NCBI GenBank assembly: GCA_026984795.1
Contig: JALSRK010000050.1
Span: 62,001-126,000, forward strand
Direction of reading: 5' to 3'
Source: Solibacteraceae bacterium
GTDB taxonomy: Bacteria > Acidobacteriota > Terriglobia > Bryobacterales > Bryobacteraceae
Length of the DNA: 64,000 nt
Below, piece by piece: positions 24,986-33,914 of the stretch; the stretch's first letter is position 1; the number at the start of each line of letters is the position of its first letter. A program made the position numbers and the translations under genes. The notes under the pieces are model-generated. The model was not told where the DNA came from. It ran no database searches and saw only the letters and a list, made by a program, of their open reading frames with translations.

Positions 24986-26222
24986 ACAGGCCGCCGCGGT
25001 CCTCGAGAGCTGCCTCAAGGGCGAACCGCCGCCCAGGGAGCTGTGGCGCGGGTTGGTGGCGGCGGCCGCCGGGGAGGGCGAGCCGGCGGTGGAGGCCAGC
25101 GAGGCGCTGTTCCAGGGAGTGGTGGAGCCGCTGGCGGACCGCTTCGACCCGCCGCTGTGCCGCCGCTACGCCGAGCTGTTCTCGGAGGCCATCGCCTACT
25201 GCGTCTCCGGGTGGGAGGCGGCCGATCTGCTGGAGCGGTACGGCTCGGTGCGCCGGGGCCGCTGGTACCGGGCGGACCGGGGCGCCCCCGAGGCGGTGGC
25301 CGTCCTCTCGCGGGTGACCCTCGGGGCCGACGTGGCCGTCACCAGCATCGTCCTCGACGCGGTGAAGAAGCGCTTCCCGAACGCGCGTATCCTCTTTGCC
25401 GGGCCGCGCAAGTGCTGGGAGTTGTTCGCCGCGGACCGCCGCATCGAGCACCTCGATGCCCCGTACCTGCGCCGCGGCGCTCTGAAAGAACGGCTGGACG
25501 CAGGGCTGCGGCTGCGCCCGGCGCTCGAGAGCGAAAACCTGCTGGTGATGGACCCCGACTCGCGCCTTTCCCAACTTGGCCTGCTGCCTGTGTGCGACGA
25601 GGAGCGGTACTTCTTCTTCGAGAGCCGTTGCTATGGCGGCGAGAGCGACGACTCCCTGACGCAGCTCACCCAGCGCTGGTGCGCCGAGGTTCTGGGGGTT
25701 GTCGATGCGGTGCCGTTCATCGCTCCGGTCGCAGACGCCGGGGCGAGGGAGGCCGAGGGGGCGGTCACGGTGAGCCTGGGCGTCGGGGACAACCCAGCCA
25801 AGCGCCTGCCGGATCCGTTCGAAGAAGAGCTGCTGAAGGGGCTCGCCGGGCTCGGCTTGCCGGTGGTCATCGACAAGGGCGCCGGGGGCGAGGAGGCCGA
25901 ACGCGTCGAGCGCGCCGTGGCTGCGGCGGGCGGCGCGAACGGCCGCATCAAGGTGTGGGAAGGAGCGTTTGCGCCTTTCGCCGCGCGCATCGCCGCCAGC
26001 CGCCTCTACGTCGGCTACGACTCGGCGGGCCAGCATGTGGCCGCGGCGGCCAGGACGCCCCTGATCTCCGTTTTCGCCGGCTACCCCTGCGAGCGCTTCG
26101 TCCATCGCTGGCGGCCGACGACCACGGCCCCCTACCGCGTCCTTGCCGTCACCGGTGCGGATTGCAAGGTGATCCTCGACCGCGTGCTGGAGACGGCGCA
26201 CCAGATGCTCGGGATCTGCTGA
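24963..26222 (+). CDS. Glycosyltransferase family 9-like protein
   Basis: A 419-residue cytoplasmic protein with a two-domain GT-B look: an N-terminal Rossmann-like part ([29 protein letters not shown], typical of heptosyltransferase-type proteins) and a C-terminal part with [30 protein letters not shown], the usual donor-binding end of family GT9. The GT9 relation is inferred from these two segments. The start is uncertain: the only in-frame candidate near the front is TTG 24963, which lies inside mtnP and gives a 23-base overlap, suggesting coupled translation. The role in cell-surface glycan synthesis is possible; pairing with mtnP has no obvious metabolic logic. Confidence 0.68.
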   Translation: MASTSPTEQAAAVLESCLKGEPPPRELWRGLVAAAAGEGEPAVEASEALFQGVVEPLADRFDPPLCRRYAELFSEAIAYCVSGWEAADLLERYGSVRRGRWYRADRGAPEAVAVLSRVTLGADVAVTSIVLDAVKKRFPNARILFAGPRKCWELFAADRRIEHLDAPYLRRGALKERLDAGLRLRPALESENLLVMDPDSRLSQLGLLPVCDEERYFFFESRCYGGESDDSLTQLTQRWCAEVLGVVDAVPFIAPVADAGAREAEGAVTVSLGVGDNPAKRLPDPFEEELLKGLAGLGLPVVIDKGAGGEEAERVERAVAAAGGANGRIKVWEGAFAPFAARIAASRLYVGYDSAGQHVAAAARTPLISVFAGYPCERFVHRWRPTTTAPYRVLAVTGADCKVILDRVLETAHQMLGIC

Positions 26223-26253
26223 GCCACTCCGGCGCCGGCCGCTCCGCTGCGGT

Positions 26254-27252
26254 TCACCCCGGCCTCGCCGGGCCGGTGGATTCGCGCACGATCAGCTCCG
26301 GATCGATCACCACCTCCCGGCCTTTCGGATGGCCGCTTTCCTGCGGAATGAGGGCGAAGGCCGCTAGACGCGCCATGCGGTCCCGGGGCACGCTCACGGT
26401 GGTCAGTGCCGGGTAGACGTGCCGGGAGAACTCGATGTTGTCGAAGCCCGCCACCGAGACGTCGTCAGGCGCTGACAGCCCGTGGCTGCGCAGCTCAGTG
26501 AGCACGCCGATGGCCATGAAGTCGTTGGCGCAGACGACGGCCGTGGGGGCCAAGCCCGACCGCAGCACTTGCTGCAGGGCCTGGCGGCCTCCGTCGGGAG
26601 AGTCGTCGCCCTCTTCGATGACGTAGCGCACGTCGGCGGAGTGAAGCTCGGCGGCTTCGGTGAAGGCCCGCTCGCGCTCGCGGGCCGCCGCCAGGCCCAG
26701 ATGGTGGCCGAGGAAGGCGAACCGCCGGTGGCCCAGGCCGTAGAGATGCTCCACCACCCGCTGCATCCCGGTGGCGTAGCGCACCTTGATCGCCGACATG
26801 CGCTCGGAGGCCCAGCCGCCGTCGCAGAAGACCACCGGCAGCTTCGATTCCCGCAGCTCCTCGACCACGCTTTCGTCGGCCTCCGCGACGGCGATCAGCA
26901 ACCCAGCGGCCCGCTGGCCGACGAGGGTCTCGATCACTCCCAGGAGCCGCTTCCGGGAGTAGTCGCTGTGTTTGAGCACGACCTCGTAGCCGTGGCGGGC
27001 GGCCTCGGTCTCGAAGCTGCGGAAGATGTCGATGAAGAAGGGGTTGTCGATGTTGGAGGCGACCATGCCGATCATCCGGCTCTTGCCCCCGGCGAGCGTC
27101 CGGGCATGGAGATTCGGCTGGTAGCGGAGGCGGCGCGCCGCCTCGAGCACCCGCCGCCGGGTGCTCTCGCGCACCGGACCGCGGTTGTTGATTACGCGGG
27201 AGACCGTGGCGGTGGACACCCCGGCCAGCCGGGCGACTTCTTCGAGCGTCAC
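26254..27252 (-). CDS. LacI-family transcriptional regulator
   Basis: A 332-residue repressor-type regulator. Residues 1-55 form the helix-turn-helix and hinge (TLEEVARLAGVSTATVSRVINN; YQPNLHARTL), followed by a periplasmic-binding-protein-like sensor domain (SRMIGMVASNIDNPFFIDIF; AVVCANDFMAIGVL; VSVAGFDN). The ligand is most likely a sugar. It lies 133 bases downstream of the mannonate-dehydratase-like gene on the same strand. A LacI-type half-symmetrical site lies 25 bases before its start (27277-27288) and a related sequence precedes the upstream gene (28557-28566), suggesting self-regulation and control of that gene. Confidence 0.92.
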   Translation of the reverse strand: MTLEEVARLAGVSTATVSRVINNRGPVRESTRRRVLEAARRLRYQPNLHARTLAGGKSRMIGMVASNIDNPFFIDIFRSFETEAARHGYEVVLKHSDYSRKRLLGVIETLVGQRAAGLLIAVAEADESVVEELRESKLPVVFCDGGWASERMSAIKVRYATGMQRVVEHLYGLGHRRFAFLGHHLGLAAARERERAFTEAAELHSADVRYVIEEGDDSPDGGRQALQQVLRSGLAPTAVVCANDFMAIGVLTELRSHGLSAPDDVSVAGFDNIEFSRHVYPALTTVSVPRDRMARLAAFALIPQESGHPKGREVVIDPELIVRESTGPARPG

Positions 27253-27276
27253 ATCCTTCGTCCTCGTCGCTGGGAT

Positions 27277-27288
27277 GGAAGCGTTTCC
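27277..27288. promoter_or_regulatory. Candidate LacI-family operator before the lacI-type gene
   Basis: GGAAGCGTTTCC fits the AANCGNTT core with central CG typical for LacI-family operators, with GGAA/TTCC arms. It ends 24 bases before the regulator start codon and overlaps a longer hairpin (27285-27318: TTCCGG ... CCGGAA with inner GCCGCG/CGCGGC). Confidence 0.5.
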
Positions 27289-27318
27289 GGGCGCCGCGGC
27301 CGCCTCGCGGCCCCGGAA
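27285..27318. other. Nested GC-rich inverted repeat upstream of the lacI-type gene
   Basis: Outer arms TTCCGG (27285-27290) and CCGGAA (27313-27318); inner arms GCCGCG (27293-27298) and CGCGGC (27306-27311); 7-base loop. It could be a terminator for the upstream gene ending at 27386, or an operator-linked structure. Confidence 0.4.
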
Positions 27319-27385
27319 GCGACGCTATCATGCCACAGTTCTCGAGCCCAGTCCACCGGAAATTGCGCCGGCCCGAGACCGCTGG

Positions 27386-28492
27386 TCAGGCCAGCGACAG
27401 CGCCGCCTGCAGCATCGCCCGGGCGTAGCCCACGTTGTAGGCGAGTCCGGTGTAGCCTCCCCCGCCGGGGTAGTAGGGCTTGAAGTCCCGTCGTTCGCGA
27501 TCGGCGTCGAGCGCCCGCGGGTGCTCCGGGTACAAGGCCCGGGGGTACTTCAGCTTCACCAGTTCCCTCATCACCGCGAACATGTCCACTTGGCCCTCGT
27601 CCGGGAAGACCTCGACGTACTTCTCGTAAGGTTTGCGGACGCGCACGTTGCGGAAGTGGGCGTGGTTGATGCGGTCGCGGGCGCCGAAGTAGCGGCAGAC
27701 CTCGACGGGATCCTCGCCCAGCTCGCGGGTGACGCCGCAGTCGAAGGTGATCCCGTTCGCCGGGCTGGGGACGATCTCGATCAGGCGCTTCCAGCCCGCC
27801 ACGGTGGCCATGATCTGCCCGGAGCCGCGGCTCACCGGGGCCGGCGGGTCGTTGGGATGCAGCGCCAGCCGCACGCCCGCCTCCTCGGCCACCGGAACCA
27901 CGGCCTTCAAGAAGTACGTGATGTTGTCCCACATCTCTTCGAGCGAGTGGGCGCCCTCGTCAGGCAGCGGCGGCAGGTCTTTGACGCGGTCGTAGTCGAA
28001 CGCCGTGAGTCCGGCGCCGCCCCGGCCGGTTTCTTCGTAGTAGCCCTCCACCAGCCGGTGCGCGTAGAAGTTGTACTCGATCACTGGGAGCCCGGCTTTT
28101 CCGGCCGCCCGGATCGACTGGCGGACCTTGTCGATCTCCTCGTCGCGGCCGGGCCGGCCGTAGATGGTGTTCTTGAAGCCGCCGATCATCATGTTGCAGA
28201 GCGTCAGGCCGCCCTTCTTGAAGTGCTCGATCCGGCGGCGCACCTCCTCCTCGGTCCAGGGGATCTTCGGCCCGCCGGTGAGCACGTAATCGACGCCGAG
28301 CTGCTTGATGCGCCGCATGCCGGTCTCGTCCAGGTCGGCCCGGACGCCGAGGCAGATCTTCGGCGTATCGGGGCCTTCGGTGATGGGCCACTCCTTCTTC
28401 GAGGTTTCCTTGGCCGCTCCGAGCGAGACCGCCGGGGCCGCGCCGGCCGCCGCCATGGCCTGCAGGGCCCGCCGCCGGGATAGGGATCTCAT
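27386..28492 (-). CDS. Tat-exported mannonate dehydratase-like TIM-barrel protein
   Basis: A 368-residue protein of the UxuA/xylose-isomerase-like superfamily. ATG 28492 or 28498 follows AAGGAGG; both give a signal with RRR followed by [17 protein letters not shown], likely a Tat signal. Motifs [34 protein letters not shown] and [11 protein letters not shown] correspond to the metal-binding centre of mannonate dehydratases. The missing cytoplasmic location means the protein may act on a free uronate-type acid or have another substrate. [13 protein letters not shown] and [15 protein letters not shown] near the end also match UxuA-like proteins. The LacI regulator directly downstream is a likely controller. 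Confidence 0.82.
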   Translation of the reverse strand: MRSLSRRRALQAMAAAGAAPAVSLGAAKETSKKEWPITEGPDTPKICLGVRADLDETGMRRIKQLGVDYVLTGGPKIPWTEEEVRRRIEHFKKGGLTLCNMMIGGFKNTIYGRPGRDEEIDKVRQSIRAAGKAGLPVIEYNFYAHRLVEGYYEETGRGGAGLTAFDYDRVKDLPPLPDEGAHSLEEMWDNITYFLKAVVPVAEEAGVRLALHPNDPPAPVSRGSGQIMATVAGWKRLIEIVPSPANGITFDCGVTRELGEDPVEVCRYFGARDRINHAHFRNVRVRKPYEKYVEVFPDEGQVDMFAVMRELVKLKYPRALYPEHPRALDADRERRDFKPYYPGGGGYTGLAYNVGYARAMLQAALSLA

Positions 28493-28556
28493 CGCCATTT
28501 GCCTCCTTGTCGGGATTGTGCGTCCTATCCTATCCCGAAACCGGCGCGGCCTACAC

Positions 28557-28566
28557 GACCGTTTCC
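28557..28566. promoter_or_regulatory. Possible second LacI-type site upstream of the mannonate dehydratase-like gene
   Basis: GACCGTTTCC matches seven of eight positions of the AANCGNTT core and shares CGTTTCC with the site at 27277-27288. It lies about 65 bases before the start of the mannonate dehydratase-like gene. Confidence 0.35.
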
Positions 28567-28607
28567 CGCCGTTTTCGAAGCCTCCGGCGCTGCCCCACCG
28601 CCGCGGG

Positions 28608-28613
28608 TACAAT
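28608..28613 (+). promoter_or_regulatory. Possible glnS -10 box
   Basis: TACAAT 80 bases before the glnS ATG, in the divergent gap; no good -35 at the expected distance. Confidence 0.3.
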
Positions 28614-28693
28614 GTTTAGAAACGCGCGTGTCCGCTTTCGGCGCGGCCCGCGCGTCCCTCCCGCGTGCGGCAAGCAGGCAGGAAACAGACCCT

Positions 28694-30463
28694 ATGAACC
28701 GACGAAACAAGGACAACCCGAGCGGCACGGCCGCGGCCGGAGCGAAGACGCCGGGAGCGAAGTCCGGCCCGCCGGGGGCGCCGGCGTCGAACTTCATCCG
28801 CGACATCATCATCCGTGATCTGGAGACGGGCAAGTTCGGCGGGCGGGTCCACACCCGGTTCCCCCCGGAGCCGAACGGATACCTGCATATCGGCCACGCC
28901 AAGTCGATCTGCCTGAACTTCGGCCTCGCCGATGAGTTCGGCGGCAAGTGCAACCTGCGCTTCGACGACACGAACCCGACCAAGGAAGAGCAGGAGTACG
29001 TGGACTCCATCATCGAAGACGTCCGCTGGCTCGGCTTCGATTGGGAAGACCGGCTGTTCTTCGCCTCCGACTACTTCGACCAGCTCTACGAGTGGGCCGT
29101 CCAGCTCATCAAGGCGGGCAAGGCCTACGTTTGCGACCTGACGGCCGACCAGATCCGCGAGTACCGCGGCACCCTCTCGAGCGCCGGCAAGGAGAGCCCG
29201 TACCGCAACCGCTCGGTCGAGGAGAACCTCGAGCTGTTCGAACGGATGAAGGCCGGCGAGTTCCCTGACGGCTCGCGCACGCTCCGCGCCAAGATCGACA
29301 TGGCGCACCCGAACGTGAACATGCGCGATCCGGTGATGTACCGCATCCTGCACGAGCGCCACCACCGCACCGGCGACAAGTGGTGCATCTATCCGACCTA
29401 CGACTGGGCCCACGGGCAGTCGGATTCGATCGAGGGCATCACCCATTCCATCTGCACGCTGGAGTTCGCCGACCACCGGCCGCTCTACGACTGGTTCCTC
29501 GACGCCCTCGGCGTCTACCATCCGCAGCAGATCGAGTTCGGCCGCCTGAACCTCACCTACACCGTGCTCAGCAAGCGCAAGCTACTGACGCTGGTGGAGA
29601 AGGGCTACGTCCGCGGCTGGGACGATCCCCGCATGCCCACCATCTCCGGGATGCGCCGCCGCGGCTACACGCCGGAGGCGATCCGGAATTTCTGCGAGCG
29701 CATCGGCGTGGCCCGCACCGACGGCGTGGTGGAACTCTCGCTGCTCGAATACTTCGTGCGCGAAGACTTGAACAAGCGCGCTCCGCGGCGGATGGGCGTG
29801 TTGCGCCCGCTGCGCCTGGTCATCGAGAACTACCCGGAGGACCAGGTCGAGGAGCTGGAGGCCATCAACAACCCGGAAGACCCCTCGGCGGGCACGCGCA
29901 AGGTGCCGTTCTCCAAGGTTCTCTACATCGAGCGGGACGACTTCCGCGTCGAGCCTCCGCCCAAGTACTACCGGCTGGCGCCGGGCCGCGAGGTGCGCCT
30001 CCGGTACGCCTACTTCGTCACCTGCACCGGCTATACGGTGGACGAGGAGACCGGCGAGGTCACCGAGGTGCGCTGCACCTACGATCCCGCCACGCGCGGC
30101 GGCAACGCGCCGGACGGGCGGAAGGTGAAATCGACGATGCACTGGGTCTCGGCGGCCCACGCCATCGACGCCGAGGTCCGGCTCTACGACCGGCTCTTCA
30201 CCCGGGAGAATCCCAACGACGAATCCGAAGGCAAGGACTTCACCGCCTATGTCAACCCGAACTCGCTCGAGGTGCTGGCCGGGTGCAAGCTGGAGCCCAG
30301 CCTGCGGGAGGCCCAACCCGGCGAGCGCTACCAGTTCGAGCGCCTGGGCTACTTCTGCGTGGACCCGGACTCGGCGCCGGACCGGCCGGTCTTCAACCGC
30401 ACCGTGACGCTGCGCGATACCTGGGCCAGGATCGAGAAGGCGATGAAGGAGCGGAAAGCCTGA
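28694..30463 (+). CDS. glnS: Glutaminyl-tRNA synthetase
   Basis: Charges tRNA-Gln directly with glutamine. The product is 589 residues. An N-terminal low-complexity tail (about 1-33, rich in Gly, Ala, Pro, Lys) precedes the catalytic domain with the class I HIGH motif in [15 protein letters not shown], then [34 protein letters not shown] and the KMSKS-equivalent VLSKRKL. The C-terminal anticodon-binding beta-barrels include [17 protein letters not shown] and GCKLEPSL. These residues are specific for GlnRS rather than glutamyl-tRNA synthetase. The ATG at 28694 is chosen because upstream sequence in the same frame is non-coding in character. Confidence 0.95.
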   Translation: MNRRNKDNPSGTAAAGAKTPGAKSGPPGAPASNFIRDIIIRDLETGKFGGRVHTRFPPEPNGYLHIGHAKSICLNFGLADEFGGKCNLRFDDTNPTKEEQEYVDSIIEDVRWLGFDWEDRLFFASDYFDQLYEWAVQLIKAGKAYVCDLTADQIREYRGTLSSAGKESPYRNRSVEENLELFERMKAGEFPDGSRTLRAKIDMAHPNVNMRDPVMYRILHERHHRTGDKWCIYPTYDWAHGQSDSIEGITHSICTLEFADHRPLYDWFLDALGVYHPQQIEFGRLNLTYTVLSKRKLLTLVEKGYVRGWDDPRMPTISGMRRRGYTPEAIRNFCERIGVARTDGVVELSLLEYFVREDLNKRAPRRMGVLRPLRLVIENYPEDQVEELEAINNPEDPSAGTRKVPFSKVLYIERDDFRVEPPPKYYRLAPGREVRLRYAYFVTCTGYTVDEETGEVTEVRCTYDPATRGGNAPDGRKVKSTMHWVSAAHAIDAEVRLYDRLFTRENPNDESEGKDFTAYVNPNSLEVLAGCKLEPSLREAQPGERYQFERLGYFCVDPDSAPDRPVFNRTVTLRDTWARIEKAMKERKA

Positions 30464-30533
30464 GGCTGCCCGCGGGCGCCGGCGGCCGGCCCGGGGCCTT
30501 GGCGCGCCCGCGTAAGAATACGGACGATCGGCA

Positions 30534-32111
30534 ATGAACATTCTCGGAATCGGAGGAATCCTGGACGAGGCCGCCTGCGCGCTGCTCACCGATGGGGAGC
30601 TCAAGGCGGCGGTGGAACAGCGGAAGGTAATCCGCTACCAGCGGCGCGGGGCGCTACCCGAAGAAGCAATTCAGGCCTGCCTCGAGATCGGCGGGCTGGA
30701 GCCGGACGAGATCGACTCCGTGGCCATCGTCAGGCCGCTGGCCACCGGTCCGGAGTCGGTTTTTCATCTGAATCTGCGTTCGTGGTTCCCCCGCAGCCAG
30801 ATTGTGCTGGTCGAGCACCAGACGGCCCACGCCGCCAGCGCCTTCTACGCCTCTCCGTTCGAGGAGGCGACCATCCTGACGCTGGACCGCGTGGGCGATT
30901 TCCGCTGCGGCGCCCGCTGGATCGGCTCCGGCAACTGGCTGCAGGTGGACAAAGAGCTCTACTTCCCGGACTCCCTCGGAGACCTCTACGGCCGCGTCAC
31001 CGCCTTGCTGGGCTTCGAGCCGCGCGCCGACGAGCACAAGGTCCAATGGCTTTCCACCTTCGGCGAGGACCGCTTCCGGGACGTCTTCCTGGACATCCTG
31101 TCGTTCGGTGAATCCGGCTGGCCCCGGGTGAACCGCTCCTACTTCGACGGCGACCGCCTCACCCACGGCGGCTTCAGCGCCCGCTTCTACGACCGGATCG
31201 GGCTGCCGGACGGCGCCGAAATCCCCGAGTCGCTGCGGCCGGTGATCGCCGCCAGCCTGCAGAAGGCCGTCGAGCAGATGGTCGTCGAGATGGCCGGCAA
31301 GGGCGAGAACCTCTGCCTCGCCGGCGGTCTGATGTACAACGTGCTAGTAGTCGCGGCGCTCGAGACCAGCGGCCGCTGGAAGAACGTCTTCGTTCAGCCC
31401 GCGGCCGGCAACTCCGGCACCGCCCTGGGGGCCGTCTTCTACGCCTGGCACAACGTCTTCCAGCGCACGCGGCGGCCCAGCATCGGCAATCTCTGCCTCG
31501 GGCCGGACTTCACCGCCGAAGAGGCCAAGCGGGTGCTCGAGAACTGCAAGTTGCGCTTCCGCTACCTGCTCACCACCAGCGAGCTGATCGACAAGGCCGT
31601 CGAAGAGATCCGGAACGACAAGATCATCGCCTGGATGCACGGCCGCATGGAGTTCGGCCCCCGGGCGCTGGGCAACCGCAGCATCCTGGCCTCGCCGCTG
31701 AACCCCTATTCGACCGAGAACCTGAACATCTACATCAAGCACCGCGAGCCGTTCCGCAAGTTCGCCGCTTCGGTGCCCGAGGAGCTGGCCTCGGAGTACT
31801 TCGACGTCGGGCCGAACGCCCGCTTCATCGCCACCGTGGGCCGGGTGAAGCCCGAGCACAAGGAGACGCTGGCCAGCGCCGTGCTCGGCGAGGACCTGGT
31901 GCGCGTGCACACCGTGCGCCGCGAAGACCACCCCGTCTTCTGGGAGCTGCTGCACGCCTTCAAGCACGCCACCGGCCTGCCGATTCTCTACAACACGTCG
32001 TTCAACCTGCACGGCGACCCGCTGGTCTGCACCCCCCGCGACGCGGTGCGCAGCTTCTACTCCTCGGGAATCGATTCGATGTTCGTGGGCCACTTTTTCC
32101 TGGAGAAGTGA
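30534..32111 (+). CDS. Carbamoyltransferase, NodU/CmcH/TobZ family
   Basis: A 525-residue enzyme that should transfer a carbamoyl group from carbamoyl phosphate, via carbamoyl-adenylate, to a hydroxyl of a small molecule or glycan. The N-terminal Kae1-like domain has EHQTAHAASAF with metal ligands His95 and His99 and LTLDRVGDF with Asp118 (most relatives have glycine where Arg119 stands). The C-terminal YrdC-like domain shows GRMEFGPRALGNRSILASP and LYNTSFNLHGDPLVCTPRDA. It follows glnS by 70 bases. No antibiotic, nodulation or capsule genes surround it, so the acceptor is unknown. Confidence 0.88.
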   Translation: MNILGIGGILDEAACALLTDGELKAAVEQRKVIRYQRRGALPEEAIQACLEIGGLEPDEIDSVAIVRPLATGPESVFHLNLRSWFPRSQIVLVEHQTAHAASAFYASPFEEATILTLDRVGDFRCGARWIGSGNWLQVDKELYFPDSLGDLYGRVTALLGFEPRADEHKVQWLSTFGEDRFRDVFLDILSFGESGWPRVNRSYFDGDRLTHGGFSARFYDRIGLPDGAEIPESLRPVIAASLQKAVEQMVVEMAGKGENLCLAGGLMYNVLVVAALETSGRWKNVFVQPAAGNSGTALGAVFYAWHNVFQRTRRPSIGNLCLGPDFTAEEAKRVLENCKLRFRYLLTTSELIDKAVEEIRNDKIIAWMHGRMEFGPRALGNRSILASPLNPYSTENLNIYIKHREPFRKFAASVPEELASEYFDVGPNARFIATVGRVKPEHKETLASAVLGEDLVRVHTVRREDHPVFWELLHAFKHATGLPILYNTSFNLHGDPLVCTPRDAVRSFYSSGIDSMFVGHFFLEK

Positions 32112-32141
32112 CGCTCCGGGGTGCGCCCGGCTGGGCTCTAC

Positions 32142-33773
32142 TCACCAGAAGTAGACGTAGAAGGCGGCGATCACCGCCAGGATCACCGCCGTGTGGAAGA
32201 CGTCCCAGGCGTTCCAGCTTGCCCGGGTCTCGGCGAGTTGCTCGGAAGTGGCGGAGGCGAAGGTCAGGCCGCGGATCTTCTCTTCCTCGGGCGGCGGGGT
32301 GAACCGGCTCACCACGAGAATCAACGCGATGGTGAACAGGAAGAGAAAGATGCAGTAGTGGAGCCAGTTGACGGCGATGAAGCGCCCGATCAAGCTGTCC
32401 GGAGCAAAGTGCTCCTGGAAGATGACCAGCGCCAGGCGCAACATGCCGAGTACGAACCCCGTGACCAGCCCCACGTAGCCCGCCGCCGGCGTGGCGCGCT
32501 TCGAGAAGACGCCGAGCAGGAACACGGCGGCGATCCCCGGGGCGATGAGCGACTGCACCTGTTGCAAGTACTCGTAGAGCACCCCGGCGACGTACTTCAT
32601 CACCGGGATCCACACGACGCCCAGAACCACCACCGTGGCCGTTGCCGCCCGCCCGACGAACACCAGGTGGCGCTCGCTCGATTGCGGCCGCCATCGCTTG
32701 TAGAAGTCCACCGTGAACAGCGCCGCCGAGGAATTGAACAGCGAGGCGAGCGAGCTCATCAGCGCCGCCACCAGGCCGCCCACCACGACGCCCTTTACCC
32801 CGGCCGGCAGGAGCTGGGCGACGAGCGCCGGAAATGCCTGGTCCGCCGACGGCACGTCGATGACGCCCTGCTTGTCGAGCGACAGCGCCACCATGCCCGG
32901 CACCAGGAAGATGAAGACCGGCAGCAGCTTCAGGTAGCCGGCGAAGATCGTTCCCCGGCGGGCCTCCTTCTGGTTCCTGGCCGAAAGCGCCCGCTGCACG
33001 ATGTACTGGTCCGTGCACCAGTACCAGAAGCCGATGATCGCCGAACCGAACAACACGCCCGTCCACGGGAAGTTGGGATCGCTGGCCGGCCGGATCAGGT
33101 GGATCTGATCGCCCACATCGGAGAGGACCCGGTGCCATCCTCCCGCCGCCGAGAGTCCCACGAAAAGGATCACCACGCTGCCGATCACCAGCACCGGGGC
33201 CTGCAGCACCGAGGTGTAGAGCACTGCCTTCATGCCGCCCAGCACCGTGAACAGGCCGGTGATCAGCACCAGCCCGATGGCCCCGATCCAGAAGAAATCG
33301 ACGCCCAGGAACTCGTCGATGCCCAGCACCGTCTTGAAGACCACGCCGCCGGCGTAGACCGTCACGGCCACCTTCGTCAGCACGTAGCTCACCAGCGAGA
33401 TCACCGAGAGGAACGACCGCGCCTGCGGGTTGAAGCGCCGCTCCAGGAACTCCGGCATGGTGAACACCCGGCTGCGGGCGTAGAAGGGCACGAAGACCCA
33501 GCCGAGGATCAGGATCAGCCAGGCGTGCATCTCCCAGTGGGCCATCGCCATGCCGCTCTCGTAGCCGGCCCCGGCCAACCCCACCAGGTGCTCGGAGCCA
33601 ATATTAGAGGCGAAGATCGAAGCGCCCACGGCGATCCAGCCGGCGTCGCGCCCCGCCAGGAAATAGTCGGCCGTATCCTCTTCCTTCTGCCAGAGCACCC
33701 AGACGACGATCGCCGCCAGCAGCCCGAAGAAGGCCCCCAACACGATCCAGTCGAGAGTTCCGAAGGCTACCAT
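32142..33773 (-). CDS. Sodium:solute symporter (SSS/SGLT family)
   Basis: A 543-residue inner-membrane transporter with about 14 helices that couples sodium uptake to a solute. ATG 33773 removes a basic non-coding-like extension. Family signatures include TADYFLAGRDAGWIAVGASIFASNIGSEHLVGLAGAGY split over helices 1-2, GIDEFLGVDFFW, TGLFTVLGGMKAVLYTSVLQ and SSLASLFNSSAALFTVDFYKR, all typical of SGLT-like sugar symporters. A sugar substrate is inferred from the subgroup and from the divergent genes, which encode exported carbohydrate-active-type proteins. A 7-base inverted repeat lies in the shared upstream region. Confidence 0.9.
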   Translation of the reverse strand: MVAFGTLDWIVLGAFFGLLAAIVVWVLWQKEEDTADYFLAGRDAGWIAVGASIFASNIGSEHLVGLAGAGYESGMAMAHWEMHAWLILILGWVFVPFYARSRVFTMPEFLERRFNPQARSFLSVISLVSYVLTKVAVTVYAGGVVFKTVLGIDEFLGVDFFWIGAIGLVLITGLFTVLGGMKAVLYTSVLQAPVLVIGSVVILFVGLSAAGGWHRVLSDVGDQIHLIRPASDPNFPWTGVLFGSAIIGFWYWCTDQYIVQRALSARNQKEARRGTIFAGYLKLLPVFIFLVPGMVALSLDKQGVIDVPSADQAFPALVAQLLPAGVKGVVVGGLVAALMSSLASLFNSSAALFTVDFYKRWRPQSSERHLVFVGRAATATVVVLGVVWIPVMKYVAGVLYEYLQQVQSLIAPGIAAVFLLGVFSKRATPAAGYVGLVTGFVLGMLRLALVIFQEHFAPDSLIGRFIAVNWLHYCIFLFLFTIALILVVSRFTPPPEEEKIRGLTFASATSEQLAETRASWNAWDVFHTAVILAVIAAFYVYFW

Positions 33774-33842
33774 CCGCTTGCCTCGCTTGCGCCGCTGCCC
33801 GCTGAACCTCCGGGCGCGAAGGCACGATTCTACTCTCGCCGC

Positions 33843-33875
33843 CGGACCGCTGTCCACGAGTCGCATTCCGGTCCG
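33843..33875. promoter_or_regulatory. Inverted repeat in the divergent symporter / DUF4832 control region
   Basis: CGGACCG (33843-33849) and CGGTCCG (33869-33875) are perfect inverted copies separated by 19 bases, 39 bases before the rightward start codon and 70 bases before the leftward one. A shared operator is plausible. Confidence 0.4.
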
Positions 33876-33914
33876 CCGCCGAGTGTGAGAGATTCTTGGG
33901 GGGAGGAACCGCAG

